A DNA stretch of 17,823 bases from NCBI GenBank assembly GCA_934754775.1, contig CAKVIM010000026.1, positions 1 through 17,823 of the forward strand. The letters are read 5' to 3'. This DNA comes from an uncultured Candidatus Melainabacteria bacterium. GTDB lineage: Bacteria; Cyanobacteriota; Vampirovibrionia; Gastranaerophilales; Gastranaerophilaceae. The translations under genes were made by a program, and so were the position numbers. The notes below the pieces were generated by a model that ran no database searches, was not told the origin of the DNA, and saw nothing but the letters and a program-made list of their open reading frames with translations. The first letter of the stretch is position 1; every line of letters begins with the position of its first letter. Below, in pieces: positions 1-7,023 of this stretch.

Positions 1-1917
1 ATTTACGAAGTTGTCAAGTTCAATTCTCTTAATGTATCCTTTTTGAGTTAACATGATTAAATTCAAATCATGTGAAAAATTACTTACAGGAACAACCGCA
101 GTAATTCTTTCACCTTGTTCAATCGGAAGAACATTTACGATTGGAAGTCCTTTGGATTGTCTACCACCTTCTGGGAAGTCGTAAACATTCAAGCTGTAAA
201 CAATACCCTTAGAAGAGAAGAACAATACTTTATCGTGCATCATAGCTGTAAAGAAGTGTTGAATGTCATCATCTTCCTTAGTCTTAATACCAGCCTTACC
301 ACGTGTTGCACGATTTTGACGTTCAAATGTGTCAAGTGAAATTCTCTTTAGATATCCTTGGTGAGTGATAAATACAGCCATTGGAGTGTTTGGAGTCAAA
401 TCTTCAATAGTAACTTCGCCTTGTTCAGGAACAATTTGAGTCTTTCTATCATCGCCATATTTTTCTTTATCTTCAAGAAGTTCAGTTTTAATAATATCAA
501 GAACTTTTTGTCTGTCAGCCAATATTGCTTCGTATTCTTGAATCTTTTTCAACAACTCATCATATTCGTTCTTAATCTTATCTTGTTCCAAACCTGTCAA
601 TCTTCTTAATTGCATTTCTAAGATTGCATTAGCTTGATCAACATCTAAACCGAATCTGCTCATCAAACCAACTCTAGCATCATCTGTTGTCTTAGATTTC
701 TTGATAAGTTCGATAACTTCATCCAAAGAACCCAATGCAATCAACAAACCTGCCAAAATATGAGCTCTGATTTTTGCTTTTTTCAAGAAGTAAATAGTTC
801 TTCTTGTAACAATTTCAACTCTGTGTTCTACGAATTCGTTTAGAACTTCATATAAGTTCAACAATCTAGGTTGTTTTCCGCAAAGTGTAACCATGTTTAC
901 ACCGAATGTTGTAGCAAGTTGAGTAAACTTAAACAAGTTGTTCTTAACGACTTCCGGCTTAGCATCACGCTTGAGTTCAATAACGATACGCATACCTTCA
1001 CGGTCTGATTCATCTCTCAAATCAGAAATGCCTGTAATTCTTTGTTCTTTAACCAAATCAGCAATCTTTTCAATTAACTGAGCTTTGTTTACCTGATATG
1101 GTATCTCAGTAACGATAATCGCTGTTCTTGTCTGACGTCCACCGCCACCAGGGATTTCCTCTATTGTAGCTACAGCAGACATCTTGATTGAACCACGCCC
1201 TGTTTCATAAGCTTGCTTAATATCGTTCAAACCGACGATTGTGGCTGCTGTCGGGAAGTCTGGTCCTTTAATGTATTCCATCAAACCTTCTACAGTAATT
1301 TGCGGGTTATCAATCAATGCGATTGTACCGTCAACAACTTCTCTCAAGTTGTGTGGCGGAATGTTTGTAGCCATACCAACAGCGATACCGGAAACGCCGT
1401 TCAATAAAAGCATTGGGAGTCTCACCGGCAATACAGAAGGTTCTTCTAATGAACCATCGAAGTTTGGTACAAAATCAACTGTTTCACAATCAATATCCGC
1501 TAACATTGATTGCGTAATCTTATGCATACGAGCCTCTGTATAACGCATTGCAGCGGCACTGTCTCCGTCGACAGAACCAAAGTTACCATGCCCGTCAACT
1601 ACAAGATATCTTGTGTTAAAATCTTGTGCTAAACGAACAAGAGCTTCATATACAGAGCTATCACCGTGTGGGTGGTATTTACCAAGAACTTCACCTACAA
1701 TACGAGCACACTTTTTAAATGGCTTATCCGGAGTCATTCCCAATTCATTCATAGCATACAAAATACGTCTGTGAACCGGTTTTAAGCCGTCTCTAACATC
1801 CGGAAGTGCACGACCTACAATTACACTCATCGCATAGTCGATATAACACTTTTTCATTTCTTCTCTAATATTAACCGGTACGATTTTACCGTCTGAAAAC
1901 ATATTTTGTTGAGCCAA
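1..1917 (-). CDS. gyrA: DNA gyrase subunit A (partial, C-terminus beyond left edge)
   Basis: Catalytic subunit of DNA gyrase, which with GyrB introduces negative supercoils using ATP. 639 codons are visible in one open frame, so about 180-230 residues of the C-terminal pinwheel are missing (family usually 800-870). The start is taken as TTG at 1917 (M-A-Q-Q-N-M-F), because GGAGAAGG lies just upstream on the minus strand; an ATT one codon earlier or the ATG five codons in are less likely. Visible landmarks: the quinolone-region motif [10 protein letters not shown] around residues 82-91 (Ser87 and Glu91 at the usual resistance positions, so wild type there), catalytic Tyr126 in A-A-M-R-Y-T-E, and the pinwheel starting near residue 520 with the GyrA box at 534-540 as Q-N-R-A-T-R-G instead of Q-R-R-G-G-K/R-G. 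That variant resembles cyanobacterial GyrA from memory. GyrA is preferred over ParC because of the overall match. Confidence 0.96.
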   Translation of the reverse strand, partial: MAQQNMFSDGKIVPVNIREEMKKCYIDYAMSVIVGRALPDVRDGLKPVHRRILYAMNELGMTPDKPFKKCARIVGEVLGKYHPHGDSSVYEALVRLAQDFNTRYLVVDGHGNFGSVDGDSAAAMRYTEARMHKITQSMLADIDCETVDFVPNFDGSLEEPSVLPVRLPMLLLNGVSGIAVGMATNIPPHNLREVVDGTIALIDNPQITVEGLMEYIKGPDFPTAATIVGLNDIKQAYETGRGSIKMSAVATIEEIPGGGGRQTRTAIIVTEIPYQVNKAQLIEKIADLVKEQRITGISDLRDESDREGMRIVIELKRDAKPEVVKNNLFKFTQLATTFGVNMVTLCGKQPRLLNLYEVLNEFVEHRVEIVTRRTIYFLKKAKIRAHILAGLLIALGSLDEVIELIKKSKTTDDARVGLMSRFGLDVDQANAILEMQLRRLTGLEQDKIKNEYDELLKKIQEYEAILADRQKVLDIIKTELLEDKEKYGDDRKTQIVPEQGEVTIEDLTPNTPMAVFITHQGYLKRISLDTFERQNRATRGKAGIKTKEDDDIQHFFTAMMHDKVLFFSSKGIVYSLNVYDFPEGGRQSKGLPIVNVLPIEQGERITAVVPVSNFSHDLNLIMLTQKGYIKRIELDNFVN

Positions 1918-1966
1918 AATCCTTCTCCTCTATCCTTTTTGTTTACAGGTGGAGTCCTCCAATCAG

Positions 1967-1982
1967 CAAGCGAATTCGCTTG
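1967..1982. repeat. 16-bp perfect palindrome in the gyrA leader
   Basis: CAAGCGAATTCGCTTG reads the same on both strands. It lies about 50 nt upstream of the gyrA start, inside the predicted transcript, where it would fold into a 6-bp stem with an AATT loop. Its half-site AGCGA also occurs in the arms of the promoter inverted repeat at 2060-2098. A second, smaller palindrome (GCAAATTTGC, 2032-2041) lies near the predicted 5' end. Confidence 0.5.
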
Positions 1983-2057
1983 ACGCATCCCCTTATACTA
2001 TCCATGTTAACACAAAAAAGAAGTGTGTAAAGCAAATTTGCATGTTTTGTTGTTTAT

Positions 2058-2085
2058 ATTATAGCGACAGTATATACCTTGTAAC
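2058..2085 (-). promoter_or_regulatory. Predicted gyrA promoter
   Basis: On the minus strand the -35 box is GTTACA (2080-2085, 4/6 to consensus) and the -10 box is a perfect TATAAT (2058-2063), 16 bp apart. Transcription would begin near 2051, giving a leader of roughly 130 nt before the TTG at 1917. The boxes lie within and beside a perfect inverted repeat (2060-2098), so initiation is probably regulated. Confidence 0.6.
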
Positions 2086-2098
2086 CCTTGTCGCTATA
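2060..2098. promoter_or_regulatory. Perfect 10-bp inverted repeat over the gyrA promoter (operator candidate)
   Basis: TATAGCGACA (2060-2069) and its exact reverse complement TGTCGCTATA (2089-2098) are separated by 19 bp; arm centres are 29 bp apart, close to three helical turns. One arm overlaps the predicted -10 box and the other sits just upstream of the -35 box. No T-run follows on either strand, so it does not look like a terminator. The binding protein is unknown, and an extruded hairpin is also possible. Confidence 0.45.
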
Positions 2099-2271
2099 CA
2101 GTTTTAAGCTTTGTAAATTATTGATTTTAAAAAGGCAATTTTTAGAAATTGAAAAACTTTATATATATGTAAGGAGCATTTCGGGATTAAACAATAAGTT
2201 AAAGTCAAAATAACGACAAGACTTAAAAGCAAATTTTATACTCTCTCTTAATATCCTCGTGTTTATTTAAT
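2099..2271. other. AT-rich intergenic stretch without a recognisable gene
   Basis: This is the inner part of the 405-bp gap between gyrA and the secreted repeat protein. I see no credible reading frame on either strand. A convincing plus-strand terminator follows at 2272-2304, so a small plus-strand RNA could originate here, but I found no good plus-strand promoter. Confidence 0.4.
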
Positions 2272-2304
2272 GTTTGCCATTCTCTTTTGGCAAACTTTTT
2301 TTTT
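2272..2304 (+). terminator. Rho-independent terminator on the plus strand, no gene upstream
   Basis: Stem GTTTGCCA (2272-2279) pairs perfectly with TGGCAAAC (2288-2295) across an 8-nt loop and is followed by nine T's (2296-2304). The T-run is on the plus strand only. Read leftward, past the end of the secreted repeat gene, the hairpin is followed by ATTAAATAAAC, a poor U-tract, so it could at most mark a processed 3' end for that operon. Confidence 0.65.
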
Positions 2305-2322
2305 GTTTTATTCTACGCATCT

Positions 2323-3495
2323 TTACCACCAATAATATCTCGGTCTGTAGTAATAATAATCATATCTTCTCATCTGTTGGATATAATTTTGTTGTTGAAT
2401 AAGTTGATTTTGCTCTTGCAAAAGACGCAATTGAGCTTCTCTTTGAGCACGTTCAATTCTGCGTTCTTGTTCCGCAACAAGCTCTTTATCCAGATTTTCT
2501 TCTGTTCGATTAAGTTCATTAAAACATGCAGCAAGGTTGTTTCCGCTGTATCTTGAAATGCAATCGTTCGCAGTAGAAAAGAAGTTGTCTTGTCTTTTAT
2601 CCCAATACAAAACATCATCAGAAAGAAGTTTTTCGCTTTGCTGTTTAATTTTGTTCCAATCAGGCTTTTTGCAAAAAGATGTAATCTTTTTATATGCAGC
2701 ATCAATCTTTTTCTGCTCCAAATCTGCAATATCTTCATCCAGAATCAAAACCATTGATAGCAAATTTTGACCAATGTAGATTTGTTTTGCTCGGTAAAAA
2801 TTGATTAATTTTTCTGCATTATTTGTCGTAATATTTGCAACTCTCATATAATTCTGAGGGTTATAAGCGTCTGCTGTGACCAGATATCTTGCCGCTTTAT
2901 AAGCTTTTGGGGCATCTTTTTTTATCGAATAGATTGTATAAAGCAGCTCTTGTGCTGAATAATAAGCTCCTGTTCCTTTCTTAACCTTAAGTGCGTATAT
3001 TTCTGCCGTTTTAAAATCTTGCATGTAATAATAATTTTGTGCTATCTGAAATGCTGACCAGCAGTCAGTGCCTACATAAGGGGATAGATATTTATTAGAA
3101 TTCATATAATCGCCGTTTTGCGAATACAAAACTCCGAGCCTGTAATCTTTAGCAAACGTAGAAAAATAATTCCCACTATCCAATTCTTTAAGTTTTATAG
3201 CGTATTCCAGAGCCTTTGGAAAATCTTTCTTGGCTGTATAAATCGGAATCAATCTTGCGACATTCGGGATAAAATCAGGTTTTAGTTTTTCTGCCTTGCT
3301 ATATTTATGCTTAGCAAAATATTTTTCGTTCTTCAAAACACGCTTATATTCTGCTTTTTCGTCTTTCGGCACAACTGTTTGAGGCAAAAATTTGACATCA
3401 AGATTCTCTTGGTATTCATAATATTTTTCGCCTGAAGCTAAAGCCATGCCGGCAGAGATTAAAAACACAAACGCTAAGTTTAAAAATTTTATCAT
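2323..3495 (-). CDS. Secreted TPR-like repeat protein with Tyr/Trp-rich tail
   Basis: 390 residues with a signal peptide (hydrophobic stretch at about residues 4-18, cleavage probably after A-L-A near 20), so exported. The middle (about 45-280) is made of paired amphipathic helices typical of tetratricopeptide-like solenoids, for example A-L-E-Y-A-I-K-L-K-E-L-D and A-E-I-Y-A-L-K-V-K-K. Residues 335-370 are a charged, Gln-rich helix, and the last 16 residues are almost all Tyr, Arg and Trp, ending in Y-Y-W-W. The start is the ATG of an ATGA overlap with the upstream receiver gene, making it the last gene of the operon read from 6115. TPR proteins usually scaffold other proteins; its partner is unknown. 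It may serve the cell envelope. Confidence 0.7.
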   Translation of the reverse strand: MIKFLNLAFVFLISAGMALASGEKYYEYQENLDVKFLPQTVVPKDEKAEYKRVLKNEKYFAKHKYSKAEKLKPDFIPNVARLIPIYTAKKDFPKALEYAIKLKELDSGNYFSTFAKDYRLGVLYSQNGDYMNSNKYLSPYVGTDCWSAFQIAQNYYYMQDFKTAEIYALKVKKGTGAYYSAQELLYTIYSIKKDAPKAYKAARYLVTADAYNPQNYMRVANITTNNAEKLINFYRAKQIYIGQNLLSMVLILDEDIADLEQKKIDAAYKKITSFCKKPDWNKIKQQSEKLLSDDVLYWDKRQDNFFSTANDCISRYSGNNLAACFNELNRTEENLDKELVAEQERRIERAQREAQLRLLQEQNQLIQQQNYIQQMRRYDYYYYRPRYYWW

Positions 3496-3875
3496 TTCAC
3501 ATCCAAAACTTCTTTATACGCTGATATACACTTGAGTGCAGTAGATTTTGGTATGCACTCAACATTATAAATTTCTGCCACGTGCCTTACATTATATGAA
3601 GCAGAAATTATTACAACCTTTGTACAATTATAACGATTAAATGTTCGAATTTGTTCAATCAGCCACTCACCCGCAAATTTTGGAGCATAATCATCTTCCA
3701 TCTGCAAATCCGTTAGAATAATATCATAAGGTTTTGCTTGTAAAAGCAAATCATAAGCTTGTGTTGCACTTTCAGCTGTATCAATATCTACATCGTTACC
3801 AAAAAGTTCTGTTATAATTTCAGCGTTAAATTTTCTCCAACCTGCAACATCATCGACGATTAAAACATTTTTCAT
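3492..3875 (-). CDS. Stand-alone response regulator receiver domain protein
   Basis: 127 residues forming one CheY-like receiver domain and no output domain. Visible conserved residues are the acidic pair Asp8-Asp9, phosphoacceptor Asp56 in I-I-L-T-D-L-Q-M, Ser91 in V-I-I-S-A-S and Lys110 in I-P-K-S. All chemistry needed for phosphorylation is present. It overlaps its neighbours by 4 bp on both sides (ATGA junctions at 3872-3875 and 3492-3495), so it is translationally coupled. The likely phosphodonor is the histidine kinase at the head of the same operon, although two metabolic genes lie between them. With no DNA-binding part it probably acts by protein contact or as a phosphorelay intermediate. 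Confidence 0.92.
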   Translation of the reverse strand: MKNVLIVDDVAGWRKFNAEIITELFGNDVDIDTAESATQAYDLLLQAKPYDIILTDLQMEDDYAPKFAGEWLIEQIRTFNRYNCTKVVIISASYNVRHVAEIYNVECIPKSTALKCISAYKEVLDVK

Positions 3876-4222
3876 GCCCTTAAGACCTCTGCTCCGTCTA
3901 AATAAACAAATTCAGGATGAAAATTTTCGCCACAGTTTACAACAATAAGCACACGTAAGCATTTTTTCAGTGCATGTTCTACATTAAGTTCGTGGAAACA
4001 CATCATTGCAACATCTTTCCATTTAAGGTTGATTCTTGCATATTTTGCAGGAAACTCAGCGTTCAAATCATCTGTCAGAGTAAATATGACATGTGATATC
4101 ATACTTTGTTCAATCTTATTCTTTTCGACCATTGTTTTAAGCAGCTTTATTGTAGCAGCTCCAATCGCTTCAGTAGAATTTTCTTCAACCGTTATAGCAC
4201 CTCTTATACCTTTTGATATCAT
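3872..4222 (-). CDS. aroH: Chorismate mutase, AroH type
   Basis: Converts chorismate to prephenate, the branch point to phenylalanine and tyrosine, in the cytoplasm. The 116 residues match the monofunctional AroH family of Bacillus subtilis, a trimer. The active-site residues known there fall at almost the same numbers: Arg7 (G-I-R-G-A), Cys75 and Glu78 (C-F-H-E), Arg90 (K-K-C-L-R-V) and Tyr107 (F-V-Y-L). The motif F-P-A-K at 57-60 is also conserved. It is a little shorter at the C-terminus than the 127-residue B. subtilis enzyme, a region not needed for the core fold. It overlaps the Nudix gene upstream and the receiver gene downstream by 4 bp each. Its place inside a two-component operon is unusual. 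Confidence 0.92.
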   Translation of the reverse strand: MISKGIRGAITVEENSTEAIGAATIKLLKTMVEKNKIEQSMISHVIFTLTDDLNAEFPAKYARINLKWKDVAMMCFHELNVEHALKKCLRVLIVVNCGENFHPEFVYLDGAEVLRA

Positions 4223-4767
4223 AATTTGTCCTCACATAAATAAAATAACGCAGCTAACGTTGATGCTGTAAGAGCGTCACCCTTAGCTTCGCATTCTCTT
4301 AGCCACTCGCTCACTTTAGATTTTTCTATCAAAATCCTATCGACAATTACTCCGCCGTCATTAACAGGTTTTGTTTTAACCTCATAATTGTTAATGTAAG
4401 CAATTGCAACCGTAATCGTTTCAGAAACACAACCCGCAGAGCTTGCCATTTTCCTTGTTTTAATCTCAATTTTATCGGCAACTAACCCTGCTTCTTCCAA
4501 AAGTTCTGATTTAATTGCATCTTCTATCGTTTCGCCAAGTCTTTCATCTCCAACTAAGCCAGCCGGCAGACCAATACAATATTTTGCAATGTTTTCTGCT
4601 TGAAGTGGTGGACGTTCCTCTTTTAAGAAAAGTATTTTATCTCCTTCAATCAACGGTAAAATTACCACAACATCTTTAGCGTTCGGTCTGTGTGCATAAA
4701 CCCACTCTTTGCCGGATTTTGAAGGTGTGCTTTTTAACTGCAAATATTTTGTATCATATAAAATCAT
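4219..4767 (-). CDS. Nudix hydrolase (ADP-ribose pyrophosphatase-like)
   Basis: Hydrolyses a nucleoside diphosphate linked to another moiety; the general layout suggests ADP-sugar or similar substrates, but specificity cannot be read. The Nudix box is present: from ATG 4767, G-D-E-R-L-G-E at about 94-100, then a seven-residue gap and S-E-L-L-E-E-A-G-L, fitting G-x5-E-x7-R-E-U-x-E-E-x-G-U except that Arg is replaced by Ser. The metal-binding Glu residues are intact. Start: an ATG at 4794 would extend the frame into the kinase gene, but GGAG six bases before the ATG at 4767, which lies 1 bp after the kinase stop, makes 4767 (182 residues) the better choice. It overlaps aroH by 4 bp. Confidence 0.85.
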   Translation of the reverse strand: MILYDTKYLQLKSTPSKSGKEWVYAHRPNAKDVVVILPLIEGDKILFLKEERPPLQAENIAKYCIGLPAGLVGDERLGETIEDAIKSELLEEAGLVADKIEIKTRKMASSAGCVSETITVAIAYINNYEVKTKPVNDGGVIVDRILIEKSKVSEWLRECEAKGDALTASTLAALFYLCEDKL

Positions 4768-4768
4768 T

Positions 4769-6115
4769 CTATTCTCCATACAGTAAATTAGCATTAGTTA
4801 CGGCCGGAAGTTTTATCGTAAATTCCGTAAACTCGCCCTCTTCGCTTTCTACGCTAAGTTCTCCGCCATGAGCTTTGATTATTTGAAGAGCCAAATACAA
4901 ACCTAAGCCGGTTCCTATTTTGCGGAATTTTTTTGCTGCCGAATAATATTTGTTAAAGATTTTGTTTATATCCGCCGGAGAAATTCCTGCACCATAATCT
5001 TTAACCTTTATAACAATATATTTTGGAACTTCACCAATTCTGATTTCAATCGGTGATTCAGCTTCACCGTAAGAAATTGCGTTCTGAATTAGATTTTTGA
5101 CAACACGTTTCAATTGTATTCTATCAGCAATAACTCTTATATCACGAGGCAAAATAAATTTAAGCTTGTTTTTTGTTTTAAAAACAATAGGACTCATTTC
5201 CTCAATAATTTCTTCTATAAAGCTCTTTAGCATAATATTTTCTTTATAAAGCTTTATATTACCGTCTTTAACTTTATATGTTTCTAAAACAATCTGAACC
5301 AAATCCAAAAGCTCTTTATTAGAAGCTTGCATGTTTTTTAGAGCAATTTCTTGCTTTTCGGATACAGATCCAAAATTTTCGTTGAGGAAAAGTTCAAGCA
5401 TGTTCGTTTCTGCAATAATCGGAACCTTCAAATCGTGTGTTAGAGTCGCAACAAAATCTTCTTTCAAACTCTCTAGCTCTCTTTGATTGGTTATATTCTT
5501 TATTATAATAATGTATCTCTTTTTCTTATCTTCCAGCTTAAGCTCCATTGTGCTTGCCGCAAAATTGGAAGCTTTATCGGCTTTTATAAAAATATCATCA
5601 TCTTTAAGATTTTCGATTTTTTTGTTTTGCGGAAGCAGAATAAAATCTGAAAGGCATGCCCCAATAAGTTCTGAACCTTTAATGTCAAACCACTCGCTAA
5701 TTTTTGAGGTTGCTCTTAATATATTATAATCCCCATCAATAACAATAAGCCCGTCTGAAAGAGAGTTAATAACAGCTTCAAGGAACTTGTTTTGCTTATG
5801 CAACTCACTTTGGTATTCGACAATCATTTTTTCTCTGTCGTACAAAGTTTCAATCATTCGGTTTAGGCTTTCAGCAAGCGGAGCTGAGCTTGGTAAATCC
5901 ATTTTCTCGATTTTTTTTGACAAATCGCCGTATCTTACGGAATTAACAGTTTTTGTAATAACTCCCAAATAGTCGTCAACTCTTGTCCATTTCTTTTTAG
6001 TTTTTTGAACAATTACGAATAAAGCAATAAGTGTTACAAGAATTAACAAATTAAAAATATGCATCAATAACGCACCATTCTCCTGTATAAACTCGATTAT
6101 TAAATCCATAAGCAT
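4769..6115 (-). CDS. Membrane-bound sensor histidine kinase with PAS domain
   Basis: 448 residues. One membrane segment (about 15-37) near the N-terminus, then a HAMP-like linker (40-95), a coiled segment, a PAS-like sensor (about 108-210), the dimerisation/phosphoacceptor helix with His227 in T-L-T-H-D-L-K-V-P, and an ATPase domain: N-box N-L-I-Q-N-A (341-346), G1 D-Y-G-A-G (373-377), F-box near 387-391 and G2 G-T-G-L-G-L (401-406). All catalytic motifs are intact. There is almost no extracytoplasmic loop, so it probably senses a cytoplasmic or membrane signal through PAS. It is the first gene of the operon and very likely phosphorylates the receiver protein three genes on. AGGA lies 9 nt before the chosen ATG. 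Confidence 0.93.
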   Translation of the reverse strand: MLMDLIIEFIQENGALLMHIFNLLILVTLIALFVIVQKTKKKWTRVDDYLGVITKTVNSVRYGDLSKKIEKMDLPSSAPLAESLNRMIETLYDREKMIVEYQSELHKQNKFLEAVINSLSDGLIVIDGDYNILRATSKISEWFDIKGSELIGACLSDFILLPQNKKIENLKDDDIFIKADKASNFAASTMELKLEDKKKRYIIIIKNITNQRELESLKEDFVATLTHDLKVPIIAETNMLELFLNENFGSVSEKQEIALKNMQASNKELLDLVQIVLETYKVKDGNIKLYKENIMLKSFIEEIIEEMSPIVFKTKNKLKFILPRDIRVIADRIQLKRVVKNLIQNAISYGEAESPIEIRIGEVPKYIVIKVKDYGAGISPADINKIFNKYYSAAKKFRKIGTGLGLYLALQIIKAHGGELSVESEEGEFTEFTIKLPAVTNANLLYGE

Positions 6116-6149
6116 GCAAACTTGTCCTATTTCAAAATTTTATGGTACA

Positions 6150-6179
6150 ATTATAACAGAAAACTCTTTATCTTGGGAA
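6150..6179 (-). promoter_or_regulatory. Predicted promoter of the histidine kinase operon
   Basis: On the minus strand: -35 TTCCCA (6174-6179, 4/6), 18-bp spacer, perfect -10 TATAAT (6150-6155). Initiation near 6143 would leave a leader of about 28 nt before the kinase ATG at 6115. The gap to the divergent fliO-like gene is only 105 bp, so any regulator bound here could affect both directions. Confidence 0.55.
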
Positions 6180-6220
6180 TATGTTAAGCTTGGATAAGGA
6201 TATAGCGAGGAGTAAAAGGG

Positions 6221-7006
6221 TTGGCATCACTGAATAATATTAGTAAATTTATGTTGGGAGCGTTCTGTTGGATTAGCTCTCTACAATGCTATGCTGCAGA
6301 TAGATTTGATGTGCTGCCTGATTTGCCGGAACCGCTTGCAAATGCTGCTCAAGCATCTTCTGTTTCAACAACTGATGCCGGAAACAGCTTGGCAACAAAT
6401 TCAATCGGGCAAGAACCTAATCTTGTTTCTATCGTATTCTCATTGATTTTTGTAGTTTTATTAATCTATGCAACCGGTATAATTTACGCAAAATTAAATA
6501 AACTTGGCTTAACAACTCTTAAAAAACAAATGGGTGAACATGAAGGGGTCAATGTTATTTCTACTACAAACCTTGGTTGCAACAGAACTTTGCATGTTGT
6601 AGAACTTGACGGAAAACGCATGCTTATTGGTGCCTCTCAGAACTCAATACATTTAATCAAAGATTTAGGGAATTATCCGCCTTGCGAAATTGAAGAAGGT
6701 GAGTTTTCAAAAATCGAAATCCCAAATATTAGAATACCAAAAATTGAGATTCCAAAGATTGAAATTCCGGGGTTCACAAAAGTTGTTTCTAAAGCTAAAC
6801 AAGAACCGGAAGAAGAGGTTGCTGAAGAAAAAACAGAACAAGAAAACGATGGATTTGAAATTTCTGAAATATATGAACAAGAAAATCCGGACGGTATTAT
6901 TGATAAATTATTCCATACAGAAACCGAAGAGCCTGTTCAAGAAGAAGAGAACGAGCATAAAGTTGATCCGGATGAGTTTGCATTGTATAAAAAATATTTG
7001 AGTTAA
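6221..7006 (+). CDS. FliO-like membrane protein with (K/N)I(E/R)IP repeats and acidic tail
   Basis: 261 residues. The start is TTG at 6221 because AGGAG (6208-6212) lies 8 nt upstream; the next in-frame ATG is at residue 11 and would cut the signal sequence. Order: signal peptide (about 7-26), short Ala/Ser/Thr-rich region, a membrane segment (about 68-90), then a FliO/MopB-like domain (95-150) with K-L-G-L-T-T-L-K, a conserved beta-rich stretch and R-M-L-I-G-A-S. In flagellated bacteria FliO helps assemble the FliP/Q/R export gate. After it come four five-residue repeats (164-183) and a long Glu-rich tail to residue 250. No fliP, fliQ or fliR is nearby, so the call rests on the domain alone; another membrane protein with this fold is possible. 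NeuB-like follows 17 bp later. Confidence 0.6.
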   Translation: MASLNNISKFMLGAFCWISSLQCYAADRFDVLPDLPEPLANAAQASSVSTTDAGNSLATNSIGQEPNLVSIVFSLIFVVLLIYATGIIYAKLNKLGLTTLKKQMGEHEGVNVISTTNLGCNRTLHVVELDGKRMLIGASQNSIHLIKDLGNYPPCEIEEGEFSKIEIPNIRIPKIEIPKIEIPGFTKVVSKAKQEPEEEVAEEKTEQENDGFEISEIYEQENPDGIIDKLFHTETEEPVQEEENEHKVDPDEFALYKKYLS

Positions 7007-7023
7007 TGGAGTCTTAAAATAAG

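Noticed and set aside
115..609. Plus-strand open frames opposite gyrA
   Set aside because: They are antisense to a well-conserved gyrA reading frame and show no recognisable protein or ribosome site.
2287..2770. Open frames on either strand within the secreted repeat-protein gene
   Set aside because: They overlap the 390-residue gene in other frames; composition is low complexity and there are no start signals.
4690..4700. TGTGCATAA as a DnaA box
   Set aside because: A single non-strict match inside the Nudix coding sequence with no neighbours is expected by chance.
6690..7001. Lys-rich 103-residue frame inside the fliO-like gene
   Set aside because: It is the +1-type shadow of the repeat and acidic tail; the main frame has the signal peptide, membrane segment and conserved domain.
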